The notes under the pieces: model-generated
Told to the model about the DNA's origin: nothing
The model's input: the letters and a program-made list of their open reading frames with translations, nothing else
Databases searched by the model: none
Program-made: the position numbers and the translations under genes
Origin: Spirochaetota bacterium
GTDB taxonomy: Bacteria; Spirochaetota; Brachyspiria; Brachyspirales; JACRPF01
DNA length: 64,000 nt
Assembly: GCA_016214035.1 (NCBI GenBank)
Contig: JACRPF010000021.1
Location: 219,582-283,581 of the forward strand
Reading direction: 5' to 3'
Shown here: positions 53,793 to 61,358 of the stretch, in pieces
Position numbering within the stretch: the first letter of the stretch is position 1
Layout of the letters: each line of letters starts with the position of its first letter

Positions 53793-54555
53793 TTGCTTTA
53801 CCTTCAGTATCTTTTTTGATTCTCTCAAGAATGGCAGATGCAAGGGTTATATATTCAATCGCGACTACTGAGGAAGGAAAGTGATCTAATACGGTTTTCC
53901 TATGTATGTGAGACTCTTCAATTTTCACGGTGCGTGAAATGCTTGGAAGCGTATGCCCATTGAACTTGCTCGTCAGCTCATTCTGTATCTGCCTTGAAAC
54001 AACGGTACGATCTGTTATCGAGGGGATAACGCCCAAAAGACGAAGCTTGCTGTTGATACGTTTCTTCACTTTCATCATCACATCAAGAACGTCATCAAGT
54101 ACCTGCACAGAATATATCTGCGTTGATACCGGCACCAATACCCATTCTGCCGCAACGAGTGCGCTCATGGTAAAATGCCCGATTGAAGGTGGCGTATCTA
54201 TAATGACCATATCGTACGTTGTCTGTCCATCCAGAAAATCGGCAAGCCGGTACATAATTTCAAAATCGGCATTTGCTTTCGCGGTTATAGTACCGAGTTC
54301 CCTTGTCGCGGGGAGAATGTCTATCATGCTGCTGTATGTAGGGGTAGGCGTTACGGGCTTCCCTTCAAATATATTTAAGACGGTGTTGTCTGTGGGAATG
54401 GTTGCGAGGAATGAACTTGAAAGACTGCCTTGTTCGTCGAGGTCTACCATAAGCAATCTACCGTTTGTTTGCCTCTGAAGGGCTGTACTGAGGTTGAAGC
54501 ATGTGGTTGAACGACTGCTCCCGCCTTTGCTTTGAACTACTGCGATTTTAATCAT
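53785..54555 (-). CDS. parA: ParA-family partition protein with altered P-loop
   Basis: About 256 residues. The fold is clear: the N-terminal IAVVQSKGG, LLMVDLDEQGSLSSSF (Walker A' / switch), MVIIDTPPSIG and VLVPVSTQ. The deviant Walker A, normally KGGVGKT/ST, reads KGGSSRSTT, with Arg15 where the nucleotide-binding lysine should be. The signature lysine (Lys10) is kept. I chose the ATG at 54555, which has GGAG six bases upstream, rather than the one four codons before. It overlaps parB and would provide active segregation if the ATPase still works. Confidence 0.88.
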   Translation of the reverse strand: MIKIAVVQSKGGSSRSTTCFNLSTALQRQTNGRLLMVDLDEQGSLSSSFLATIPTDNTVLNIFEGKPVTPTPTYSSMIDILPATRELGTITAKANADFEIMYRLADFLDGQTTYDMVIIDTPPSIGHFTMSALVAAEWVLVPVSTQIYSVQVLDDVLDVMMKVKKRINSKLRLLGVIPSITDRTVVSRQIQNELTSKFNGHTLPSISRTVKIEESHIHRKTVLDHFPSSVVAIEYITLASAILERIKKDTEGKANG

Positions 54556-54604
54556 TTGATTCTCCATTTTTCTATCACCGCTATTACATGATAACGGTGA
54601 TAGC

Positions 54605-55510
54605 CTATATTTTTACAAACGTTTCAGCTGCGTTTTCAAGACGGTCAAGAACATGAACATAGCGCATAGTGCTTGAAAGGTCTTTATGCCTGAGCATCTT
54701 CTGTACCTTCACAACATCACATCCGTTCATGAGGGAGGATGTCGCTGCAAAATGCCTAAAGCAATGGCAGGATAGCCCTATACTTGTAAGCCCTGTTATC
54801 CGTATATACTTTTCAAGAATGTTTCGTATCCCACGCGTAGACAATTTGCCCCCAATGTTCTTGTTTGAATGCGATATGAACAGCGGTGCATCGATATTGT
54901 ATGGCTCTCTTGCAGATAGATATTCTTTCAAGGACTGATATGCTTCTTTTGTAAGAACAACGAAGTCATCCTTATCATCGCGTTTCTTTCCGTGCACATA
55001 TAAAACCTGCTTTCCTGTTTTTGTTTTTATATCATCGATGTTGGATCCTATAATTTCGATTGTTCGTAGTCCACAACGGGCGAGAAGATTAACCAAGGCA
55101 AAATCACGTTTTCCCTCGATACTTTTTCTGTCGATGGCATTCAGTATCATCCGAACCTGCTCTACGGTGAACGGCTCCCGCAAGTATCCTGACGGTATAG
55201 TGAGCATCTTGAGATTCTGCCCCGGATTCACTTTAATGATACCGTTCTGGAAAAGATATCCCATGAACTTTTTGATTCCGGTGAGGTATGCGTTTATGGT
55301 CAGGGATGAAAACCCCTTTGCCTGTAATGCCCTCTTGTACTCTATCAGGATATTTTCAGATAACGCAGTTCTTGAGGATTTTACCCACTCGAAGAAATAG
55401 GTAATGTCCTTCCTGTAATATCCCCGAGTTATTTCTTTCACATCTATAGAAGAAAGGTACTTCATGATAATTGCATTGAGTGCGGTGTCTTTTGTGATGA
55501 TGCCGTTCAT
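54605..55510 (-). CDS. XerC/D-like tyrosine recombinase
   Basis: A 301-residue recombinase. The core-binding domain (about 10-100) precedes the catalytic domain with Arg in CGLRTIEI, His-x-x-Arg in CHCFRHFAA, His in LRHKDLS and the nucleophile Tyr in MRYVHV. GGAGG precedes the ATG. It is distinct from the integrase next to the tRNA and sits beside parA, where such enzymes usually resolve replicon multimers. An alternative is a second integration or inversion role. Confidence 0.9.
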   Translation of the reverse strand: MNGIITKDTALNAIIMKYLSSIDVKEITRGYYRKDITYFFEWVKSSRTALSENILIEYKRALQAKGFSSLTINAYLTGIKKFMGYLFQNGIIKVNPGQNLKMLTIPSGYLREPFTVEQVRMILNAIDRKSIEGKRDFALVNLLARCGLRTIEIIGSNIDDIKTKTGKQVLYVHGKKRDDKDDFVVLTKEAYQSLKEYLSAREPYNIDAPLFISHSNKNIGGKLSTRGIRNILEKYIRITGLTSIGLSCHCFRHFAATSSLMNGCDVVKVQKMLRHKDLSSTMRYVHVLDRLENAAETFVKI

Positions 55511-55607
55511 GGGTGGTCCTCCGGATTATAGTGATATACAAAATATACACTTGTCCTTTGGATTACTATAATGGATATCTTGTTTTGACAGAGAGGGATA
55601 TTGTTTA

Positions 55608-56045
55608 TTATGCTCCTATATTCGCGACGGGTTCAGCTGCTGGAACCAAGTAACCCTGCTGCAAGATATTCCGGAGCCATTGTCCAAGGAAAGCGTTCAG
55701 CTCTTGTTTAAGTCGGGGGTAATACTGTTTCATTGTGCTATCTGTGTATACTTCCTGATATATGCCAAGGCTGTCTTGCTGGAATGTCAGCGCTTCTACC
55801 GTCTCATTTTTCTGGTCTACGAGAAGAACCATATCGGGATCAGCCATGACGTCACCGTTTTGGATATAGTTATGTGCCATGCTGATTGAAATACGACCAT
55901 CTGAATGGGCACCAAGAAAATCGAAGTTCAGGTTCATAAAACCGGAGGACTTCATCTTGACATGACTGGCTTCTTTGATTTTTTCGAGGTCAATGACCTT
56001 GGTCAGGCGCTTGTAGTTCGCTTCGTATACATTGGTGTTTGGCAT
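55608..56045 (-). CDS. DUF6908-like mobile-element protein
   Basis: A 145-residue protein whose middle reads GRISISMAHNYIQNGDVMADPDMVLLVD, resembling the DUF6908 proteins common on integrative elements. The C-terminus is helical (YYPRLKQELNAFLGQWLRNIL). Function unknown. It heads the leftward group of genes and is divergent from the HTH gene at 56240. Confidence 0.6.
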   Translation of the reverse strand: MPNTNVYEANYKRLTKVIDLEKIKEASHVKMKSSGFMNLNFDFLGAHSDGRISISMAHNYIQNGDVMADPDMVLLVDQKNETVEALTFQQDSLGIYQEVYTDSTMKQYYPRLKQELNAFLGQWLRNILQQGYLVPAAEPVANIGA

Positions 56046-56143
56046 TGGGTGTTCTCCTTGATTTATATAGAATTTACTATTTCCGAGAAAATGTGCTATA
56101 CTGACTTTACTGTGAGCACTCGAAAGAGTTCTTGCTTTTATAC

Positions 56144-56205
56144 CCTGACAGTTTAAGCTATCAGGATGTTTATTATTGATTCACTTGTAGTGTATCAATA
56201 ATAAA
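56144..56205. promoter_or_regulatory. Paired inverted repeats, likely operators
   Basis: Two inverted repeats lie in the divergent intergenic region. One is a 22-nt imperfect palindrome, CCTGACAG-TTTAAG-CTATCAGG (56144-56165). The other has perfect 12-nt arms TTTATTATTGAT / ATCAATAATAAA (56169-56180, 56194-56205). They are good candidates for binding sites of the adjacent HTH protein. Confidence 0.55.
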
Positions 56206-56239
56206 TAATATAACTGAACTTTTGAGAAAGTCAAGCTGT

Positions 56240-56926
56240 ATGAAGAATATAATATTTCAGGATAACCTTATTGAACTGCGTTCAATATGTGGCGATACAA
56301 TCGAAGTTATTGCAAATCGTATTGGCGTTAGTAAACGAGGTCTGTTGGCTTATGAGTCAGGAAAAATAAAACCTACTATAGAAAAGCTCGTTGAGTTAGC
56401 TGATATATACGGAGCAAGTATCGACTTCCTTATTCATGGGCGCAATACAGAATATATAAAGCATATTTCATTTTTACATCTGATAAAAAAGCGTGAAATG
56501 AATCCCGAGGGAAAAAGTATAATAACTTATTTGTTGAAAGAGTATACAAGATCATTTATGGAATGCTCGAAGAACGAAAATGAGAAGAAATATTTAACTA
56601 ATGATATTCACAATAATCTTAAGCTAATTCGAGAGTATTCAAAACAAACAAGAAAGCAAATAGCCGATATACTCGGATGTGCAGAGCCATCAATTCATGC
56701 TTATGAGAGAGATACAATGCCGAGTTATGAGGCACTGCAAAAGTACTCGCAGCTCGCAGGCTTGTCCATGCATTTCATCATAACCGGGAAAAATCTATGT
56801 GTAAGTTTTAAAGACAAAGAACTCGAACGCCTTGCTTTGATTGCCGACCATAACCTACCGCTGACAAGCATCAAAATCATTACTGACCTTATAAACGATT
56901 TGGCCAAAATATCAACCAGGGTGTAG
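56240..56926 (+). CDS. Tandem XRE-type HTH regulator
   Basis: About 228 residues with two helix-turn-helix domains of the XRE type: about 5-65 (LRSICGDTIEVIANRIGVSKRGLLAYESG) and about 135-195 (NLKLIREYSKQTRKQIADILGCAEPSIHAYERD). The two copies share the motif of a phage-like repressor and suggest an internal duplication. Both end with a similar FLI/IITGK-type segment. It is divergent from the leftward partition operon and faces palindromes at 56144-56205. Role as master repressor of the element is inferred. Confidence 0.82.
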   Translation: MKNIIFQDNLIELRSICGDTIEVIANRIGVSKRGLLAYESGKIKPTIEKLVELADIYGASIDFLIHGRNTEYIKHISFLHLIKKREMNPEGKSIITYLLKEYTRSFMECSKNENEKKYLTNDIHNNLKLIREYSKQTRKQIADILGCAEPSIHAYERDTMPSYEALQKYSQLAGLSMHFIITGKNLCVSFKDKELERLALIADHNLPLTSIKIITDLINDLAKISTRV

Positions 56927-57106
56927 CGCATGGGATATATGTCCATATTTGCACTAGGATCCATACCGCACCATATCCGTGAGTAATAATACAAATACCA
57001 GACTTTTTGGAAAAAAACACCCCGTCGCACTTTAAGGGACCATACTTCCACCACGTTTTGATACGTATGTAGTATAGATGCGATACAGGTTTCAGGGATG
57101 ATACAA

Positions 57107-57286
57107 TCAGCCCAGTATCTTCGCTTTTTCCTTTTCGAACTCATCCACTGACAGAATTCCTCGTTCTTTCAAATGAGAAAGCTCCCCAAGCTGGGTAAAC
57201 TTATCTTGAGCTGGAACAGTTGATACTGCTGCTATTGGCTGAGTCGGGGTATTAGTGGCTTGCTGTGATGATGATGGGCGCAGCAA
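57107..57286 (-). CDS. SHOCT-domain small protein
   Basis: A 59-codon frame on the minus strand (TTG start at 57286). The C-terminal 30 residues read DKFTQLGELSHLKERGILSVDEFEKEKAKILG, a typical SHOCT oligomerisation motif. The Gln/Pro/Thr-rich stretch before it is a linker. No good start or ribosome-binding site is seen and a stop lies just upstream in frame, so this may be the tail of a broken longer gene. SHOCT motifs usually end membrane or stress proteins. Confidence 0.55.
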   Translation of the reverse strand: MLRPSSSQQATNTPTQPIAAVSTVPAQDKFTQLGELSHLKERGILSVDEFEKEKAKILG

Positions 57287-57324
57287 TTAATTTCATCACG
57301 GGTTTCTCCGACTTATTCATATAT

Positions 57325-58251
57325 TTAATAATATTGAAATTGAGATTCAGTAATTTTCTTTTCTGTTTTATTTACATTGCCCACAGCAGATTGTTGAGCC
57401 ATATCAGCAGTTTCGATTTGATTTACAATGTTGCCTTTTGCATCAGTTGTATTTTCATATGTAGTTATACTGGTTACTCGTATCAGTTGATTTTTTAAGC
57501 TGAGAGAATCTTTAATCAATAACCCTTTTGAATCAAAAGCATATTCCTCAGTGATAGTTTGCCGATCAGAAATAAATTCCCAAGTATATTTTGTTTTGCG
57601 ATTTGAAGTGTCATATTCGCTGACAAGCTTATTGTCTAAAACCGCGTTATCCTTATAAGATTCATTGATTACCATATTTCCATTTTGATCATAAAGCTCT
57701 TTCCCAGAAACACTCCCGTCGGCGTTATACGCTATGCGTTCAATCTGTCTATATTTCGAATCTAATTTGTACTTCACTTTAAATACAATATTTCCATCAG
57801 GCGCGTATCTTGTTTGTTCGATCTCTTTGCCATTTTGGTATTTATATTGATTGTATGAAATAAGTTCAGATCCCGAATAGTTCATTGATTTTATCTTTTC
57901 GTTATTAGAATTATACTCATTAACTTCCCGCTCTCGACCATCTTTATTATTACGATTGTACTCGACAAGATTGCTTCCTGTATATTTATAATCATTTTGT
58001 TCAATAATCGTTCCATTGCCATCGTACTTGATGAAAGATAATTTTCTGCCATCAAGATCATATTGGTAAATAAGTTTTTGAACTACGGAACCTTTTGTCA
58101 AGTCCCCAAACTTTTCAGCCGCCGTATAAGTAATTTGTACGCACTCTTTTACGCGTCCTTTAAAACCATCTTTTTCAACGGCAATTTCAGCAAGTAGCGG
58201 TAGCGTGCAAACGAGCGATAATAGCAATAACCATCTTTCTGTGATTTTCAT
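57325..58251 (-). CDS. Exported protein with YD-like repeats
   Basis: About 308 residues. GGAGG sits just before the ATG at 58251, and the signal peptide is MKITERWLLLLSLVCTLPLLA. The body repeats short beta-hairpin units such as YDLDGRKLSFIKYDGNGTII, YAPDGNIVFKVKY and YNADGSVSGKELYDQNGNMV. These resemble the YD/RHS-type repeats of secreted proteins, but the chain is far shorter than toxin RHS proteins and no toxin end is seen. AT-rich like the rest of the element. A cell-surface role is inferred. Confidence 0.7.
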   Translation of the reverse strand: MKITERWLLLLSLVCTLPLLAEIAVEKDGFKGRVKECVQITYTAAEKFGDLTKGSVVQKLIYQYDLDGRKLSFIKYDGNGTIIEQNDYKYTGSNLVEYNRNNKDGREREVNEYNSNNEKIKSMNYSGSELISYNQYKYQNGKEIEQTRYAPDGNIVFKVKYKLDSKYRQIERIAYNADGSVSGKELYDQNGNMVINESYKDNAVLDNKLVSEYDTSNRKTKYTWEFISDRQTITEEYAFDSKGLLIKDSLSLKNQLIRVTSITTYENTTDAKGNIVNQIETADMAQQSAVGNVNKTEKKITESQFQYY

Positions 58252-58377
58252 ATGGCCCTCCAAATTTGATATCGCCAGTATATAATAAACACTCGATAAA
58301 GTCAATAAAAATATCGTACAAATAGTCGATACCGGAATTTTGAGGGATAGAGTAAATTTATTTTTAGGAACATTCCC

Positions 58378-58734
58378 ATGAAAACAGATTTCTCGAAAGA
58401 ATTTGGCAAGAAGGTTAAGCGGTATAGAAAAGAGCTTAACCTCACCGTCGAAGAGCTTGCAGAAAGGATGGAAGTATCAGTTAGCCATATTTTTGAAGTA
58501 GAATCTGGCCGACGTTTTCTTAGCGTAAATACTTTACCTCGACTATCAAAGGCGTTGAATATACCTCTTACTGCTTTGTTCGAAATTGAAACTTCAGGTA
58601 AAGATACAGACACGATACTCGATAAAGAGATTATTGGCTTGATAAAGTCATGCTCAAAAAAGCAGAAACGTTATATGATAGAATTGCTTCGAAATGCAAT
58701 GAAGCTAATTTCCAGCGATAAAGGAACGAAGTAG
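58378..58734 (+). CDS. XRE-family HTH regulator
   Basis: A 118-residue protein. The HTH lies at about 8-62 (KVKRYRKELNLTVEELAERMEVSVSHIFEVESG). The C-terminal half is helical. TTTAGGAAC precedes the ATG. It is divergent from the exported repeat protein and directly upstream of the structured-RNA region. Likely regulates one or both. Target unknown. Confidence 0.85.
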   Translation: MKTDFSKEFGKKVKRYRKELNLTVEELAERMEVSVSHIFEVESGRRFLSVNTLPRLSKALNIPLTALFEIETSGKDTDTILDKEIIGLIKSCSKKQKRYMIELLRNAMKLISSDKGTK

Positions 58735-59371
58735 GACAATACGCGTGGATGTAATTTTACTGTATTTTGTAGACATAGTATTTGAACATCAATCAGACAT
58801 TCAATCTCATCCAGTATTCATAGAAAAACCACCTGTTTGATCACAATCTCATATCATGTCATGGCACTTTCCCTATAGTATAGAACAATCACCCGACGGC
58901 AGAACCGCCTATCTGGGATTATAGAACAGAGCCGAATCTTTTCTTGCTCTTCCGGTGTTCTATACTCCCATGACGGCCTGTTATATGATAGCAATATAAG
59001 CCACTCACAGGGGTAGAGGCTGTACCCGTGTGTGCCTCGTAGATTATATTGCCTTCTCTTATTCGTGGCCCGGGATTCAAATTATGATTTGAAATTACGG
59101 CATGTACGATATGCATTGACTTGTTTAGATAAAAAATACACGGTTACCCTTTGTTGTACTTACTGCATACTGGTGATTGAGGTAGATCAAAACAGAGGCT
59201 AAAACAGCCCTTAGAAGGGGTTTAAATTCCGGGGGTGCTGGAATGTACCCCATATGATTTAAAACTCTATTTAACCCCGTTTTAAGAGTTATGCCAAAAA
59301 GCACACGCTGGGAGCCAGTGTTTTATGCGGGTTTCAGAGGGCGGTTTTAATGAACTCAAAAGCTGGCTTGC
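58735..59371. other. Non-coding interval upstream of structured RNA
   Basis: No gene could be supported in these 637 bases. There is a hairpin TTCAAAT-TATG-ATTTGAA near 59075-59095, and AAAACTCT/AAGAGTT around 59259-59290. A weak ORF (58919-59116, minus) was not accepted. Confidence 0.4.
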
Positions 59372-59400
59372 TTGACTTCCAGCCGAGGATTGATTATATT
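59372..59400 (+). promoter_or_regulatory. Promoter of structured RNA
   Basis: TTGACT (59372-59377), 17-nt spacer, TATATT (59395-59400). Transcription should start near 59407. The terminator at 60199-60250 is in the same direction. Confidence 0.65.
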
Positions 59401-59691
59401 ACCCTTCGTGTCCCAGCGGTGCAAAGGTGCACCAATGTCATCGTATGATGCGTTACCCCTTCAGCAAGGTTAGTGCGGGGATGTACACCACAGCACTGGA
59501 GCGCTACCAGCATAGAGCGGTACGCATCCGGGATGTCGTCACCATAGCGGGGCGCATGCAGCGTGGCGCTGTGGTAAGTAGTCTTAATGCATAGCGGGGC
59601 TAAGGGTAGCTCCAGCCACGCTATGCCGATGTTCCCCCCGCCTCACGGCGGGTATACGCTACGATTATCGGGCGATAGCAACGGCGGGGAT

Positions 59692-60030
59692 ATTGATACT
59701 CTCCCATGGTACGCAATCGACCGGATACGCCGGTATGCATACCCGATGGACTTTGACGGCAACGGCTGTCTACCTTATACCATTGGTATGAGGCACCTTA
59801 CATTTGAGTGTAAGGATTGCACCATTGACACTCCCCATGATATGCAATAGACCGGTAGCCGGTGAGCGTATCCGATGAACCTTGACGGCTTAAGCCGTTG
59901 ACCGTTTGCCGATGGCATACGGTATCCTATATCGAAGTATAGGGATTGCGTCATTGATAGTTATCCTTATACCCTGCATGGTATACCTAAGACGGTATAG
60001 CATGGAGCGCATAAGGCTCCACTGATCTTT
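59692..60030 (+). repeat. Tandem units of about 130 nt inside structured RNA
   Basis: Unit A 59692-59823 (132 nt), unit B 59824-59952 (129 nt) and partial unit C from 59953. A and B share ATTGAYACT, CCATG, GCAAT-GACCGG, CCGATG-AC-TTGACGGC and GGATTGC. Four hairpins are kept in order, while arm bases differ in a compensated way, for example CCTTATACC/GGTATGAGG versus ACCGTTTGCC/GGCATACGGT. Confidence 0.75.
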
Positions 60031-60198
60031 ACACATAATTTTCCGTACATCCCCATCAGGGGAAAAGGCTGCATCATCGATGTAGCGCGGATAACGCCTC
60101 TCACACGTCATAATATTTAATTGTCATACATCCGTATTTAAACTGTCCCCATAATCTCCTTTTAATGATTCCCGTGGCATAACTCCCCACGGGAAAAG

Positions 60199-60250
60199 AC
60201 CCCGCGTTATGAGCCGTTTTCCCTCATAACGTGGGGTTATTTTTTTTTTT
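60199..60250 (+). terminator. Strong Rho-independent terminator
   Basis: Fifteen-base stem ACCCCGCGTTATGAG / CTCATAACGTGGGGT (one G-U pair), followed by TAT and a run of ten or more T. Confidence 0.95.
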
Positions 60251-60381
60251 GCTGTTTAGGTAAAAACTTATTTCAAGGAAGTAGCATATGAAAAACAATT
60301 ACTTTCCGCGTCCCCCTCCGTTCGTTAATTTTCCATTCTCTTTCACTTTCATACCATGAATAAAATTTAGGAGATAATATT

Positions 60382-60693
60382 ATGAACAAAAAAGAAGCGA
60401 TTGCAAAGAACAAAGAACTTGAAAAAAAACAGTATGCATTATTTGAGCGTATCAATATCCATATGCATAAAATCAATTTGCACACGATGCAGATACCGAA
60501 AGCGAAAGGAAGTAACCTGTTAAAAGACATATACGAAATTAGGATGAAAAACAAAGAGCTAATTGCTAAGCATAAAAATCTCTTGAAAGGAAAAGGAAGT
60601 ACAATGCTGAGTGTTAAAACCGCGAGGTACTCTTGCAGACTTAGTATGTTAATGTCTAAGAAAATGGCGTTAAGACAATTTCTAAAAGATTAA
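60382..60693 (+). CDS. Small basic helical protein
   Basis: A 103-residue, Lys-rich, predicted all-helical protein (KEAIAKNKELEKKQYALFERINIHMHKIN, RMKNKELIAKHKNLLKGKG). It has no recognised domain. The leader AAAATTTAGGAG before the ATG is shared with the next gene. It lies right after the structured RNA terminator. Basic charge and helices suggest RNA or DNA binding, which is only a guess. Confidence 0.6.
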   Translation: MNKKEAIAKNKELEKKQYALFERINIHMHKINLHTMQIPKAKGSNLLKDIYEIRMKNKELIAKHKNLLKGKGSTMLSVKTARYSCRLSMLMSKKMALRQFLKD

Positions 60694-60767
60694 GTCCCCG
60701 GGACGATCAATACGGTAAATTTATCCCCTCTCATAAGTTCACTATATAAAATTTAGGAGTTCGCACA

Positions 60768-60986
60768 ATGACAAAAAAAGAACAAATGAAAAACCTTAAA
60801 AAAGAGATTAAAGAGTATAGAGCTTCGCTTGTCGCGATAAGAAAAAAACTTAATGAAGCATGCAGGACACGAAATAAACAAAATATAAATGAGTATGTAG
60901 CTGTTCTAATTGTGCATTTAAGTAGAGGTAAAAAACTTTACTCTAAGCAAAGCAAGCTTGAGGCTGCTTTAGAAAGTAACCGGTAA
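60768..60986 (+). CDS. Small basic coiled-coil protein
   Basis: A 72-residue, Lys/Arg-rich, coiled-coil-like protein (MKNLKKEIKEYRASLVAIRKKLNEACRTRNKQ). It has the same AAAATTTAGGAG leader as the gene at 60382 and looks like a distant relative of it in size and charge. A terminator follows at 61011-61056, closing the short operon. No family recognised. Confidence 0.6.
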   Translation: MTKKEQMKNLKKEIKEYRASLVAIRKKLNEACRTRNKQNINEYVAVLIVHLSRGKKLYSKQSKLEAALESNR

Positions 60987-61010
60987 CGGTACTATAGCCC
61001 CCAGTATAAA

Positions 61011-61056
61011 CCCCTCAGTACGGACTTCCCAACCCTGTACTGAGGGGTTATTTTTT
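61011..61056 (+). terminator. Rho-independent terminator
   Basis: Stem CCCCTCAGTAC / GTACTGAGGGG followed by TTATTTTTT, 25 bases after the small gene. The rest of the gap to 61358 is AT-rich and holds only the inverted repeat at 61209-61242 and the hairpin TTACTAC/GTAGTAA (61244-61262). Confidence 0.9.
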
Positions 61057-61208
61057 ACCTATCCCCCATCCTAAGACCCTCTTACCAGTGGGTAGGTAAA
61101 ATGACTTATAAATCAAGGTTCGCATCCCTAACTGGAGTATACCCCTGACTGTCTGGTAAATCTTTTAATCAATTTGGTAAAAACCTTTAAAATTAGTCAA
61201 ATATCAAA

Positions 61209-61242
61209 GGTTAAGTCCAATACTATATATATAGACTTAACC
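61209..61242. promoter_or_regulatory. Inverted repeat upstream of helicase gene
   Basis: Perfect nine-base arms GGTTAAGTC (61209-61217) and GACTTAACC (61234-61242) around an AT-only interior. A possible operator or attenuator ahead of the helicase gene. Confidence 0.4.
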
Positions 61243-61358
61243 TTACTACTTTTTGTAGTAAATAATTTTAAAAGTACTGAAAAGTCTGAATATTAGGTTT
61301 GCAGTTTCTATCAAGTTGTAACTATTTTCCAACTAATCCTATAGAGGGACAAAAAATA

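Larger units (their letters stand above)
59407..60250 (+). ncRNA. Candidate large structured RNA, about 840 nt
   Basis: Between a consensus promoter and a strong terminator there is no convincing gene, but there are many stable hairpins and a composition richer in GC than the rest of the element. Examples: GGTGC/GCACC (59418-59433); ACCATAGCG/CGCTGTGGT (59541-59575); GCATAGCG/CGCTATGC (59589-59626) enclosing GGGGCT/AGCTCC; CCGCC/GGCGG (59638-59651); CCCGTGG/CCACGGG (60171-60193). Tandem units at 59692-59823 and 59824-59952 carry four hairpins in the same order with different arm sequences. A third, partial unit begins at 59953. The pattern is reminiscent of large ornate RNAs of phages and mobile elements (GOLLD, ROOL), but I cannot claim membership from sequence reading. 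Confidence 0.65.

Noticed and set aside
58919..59116. A 65-codon minus-strand ORF
   Set aside because: No ribosome-binding site and no recognisable motif; not distinguishable from chance.
59587..60111. Short ORFs inside the structured-RNA block (59587-59850 plus, 59890-60111 minus)
   Set aside because: No ribosome-binding site. The second tandem unit breaks the frame of the first, and hairpin conservation explains the sequence better.
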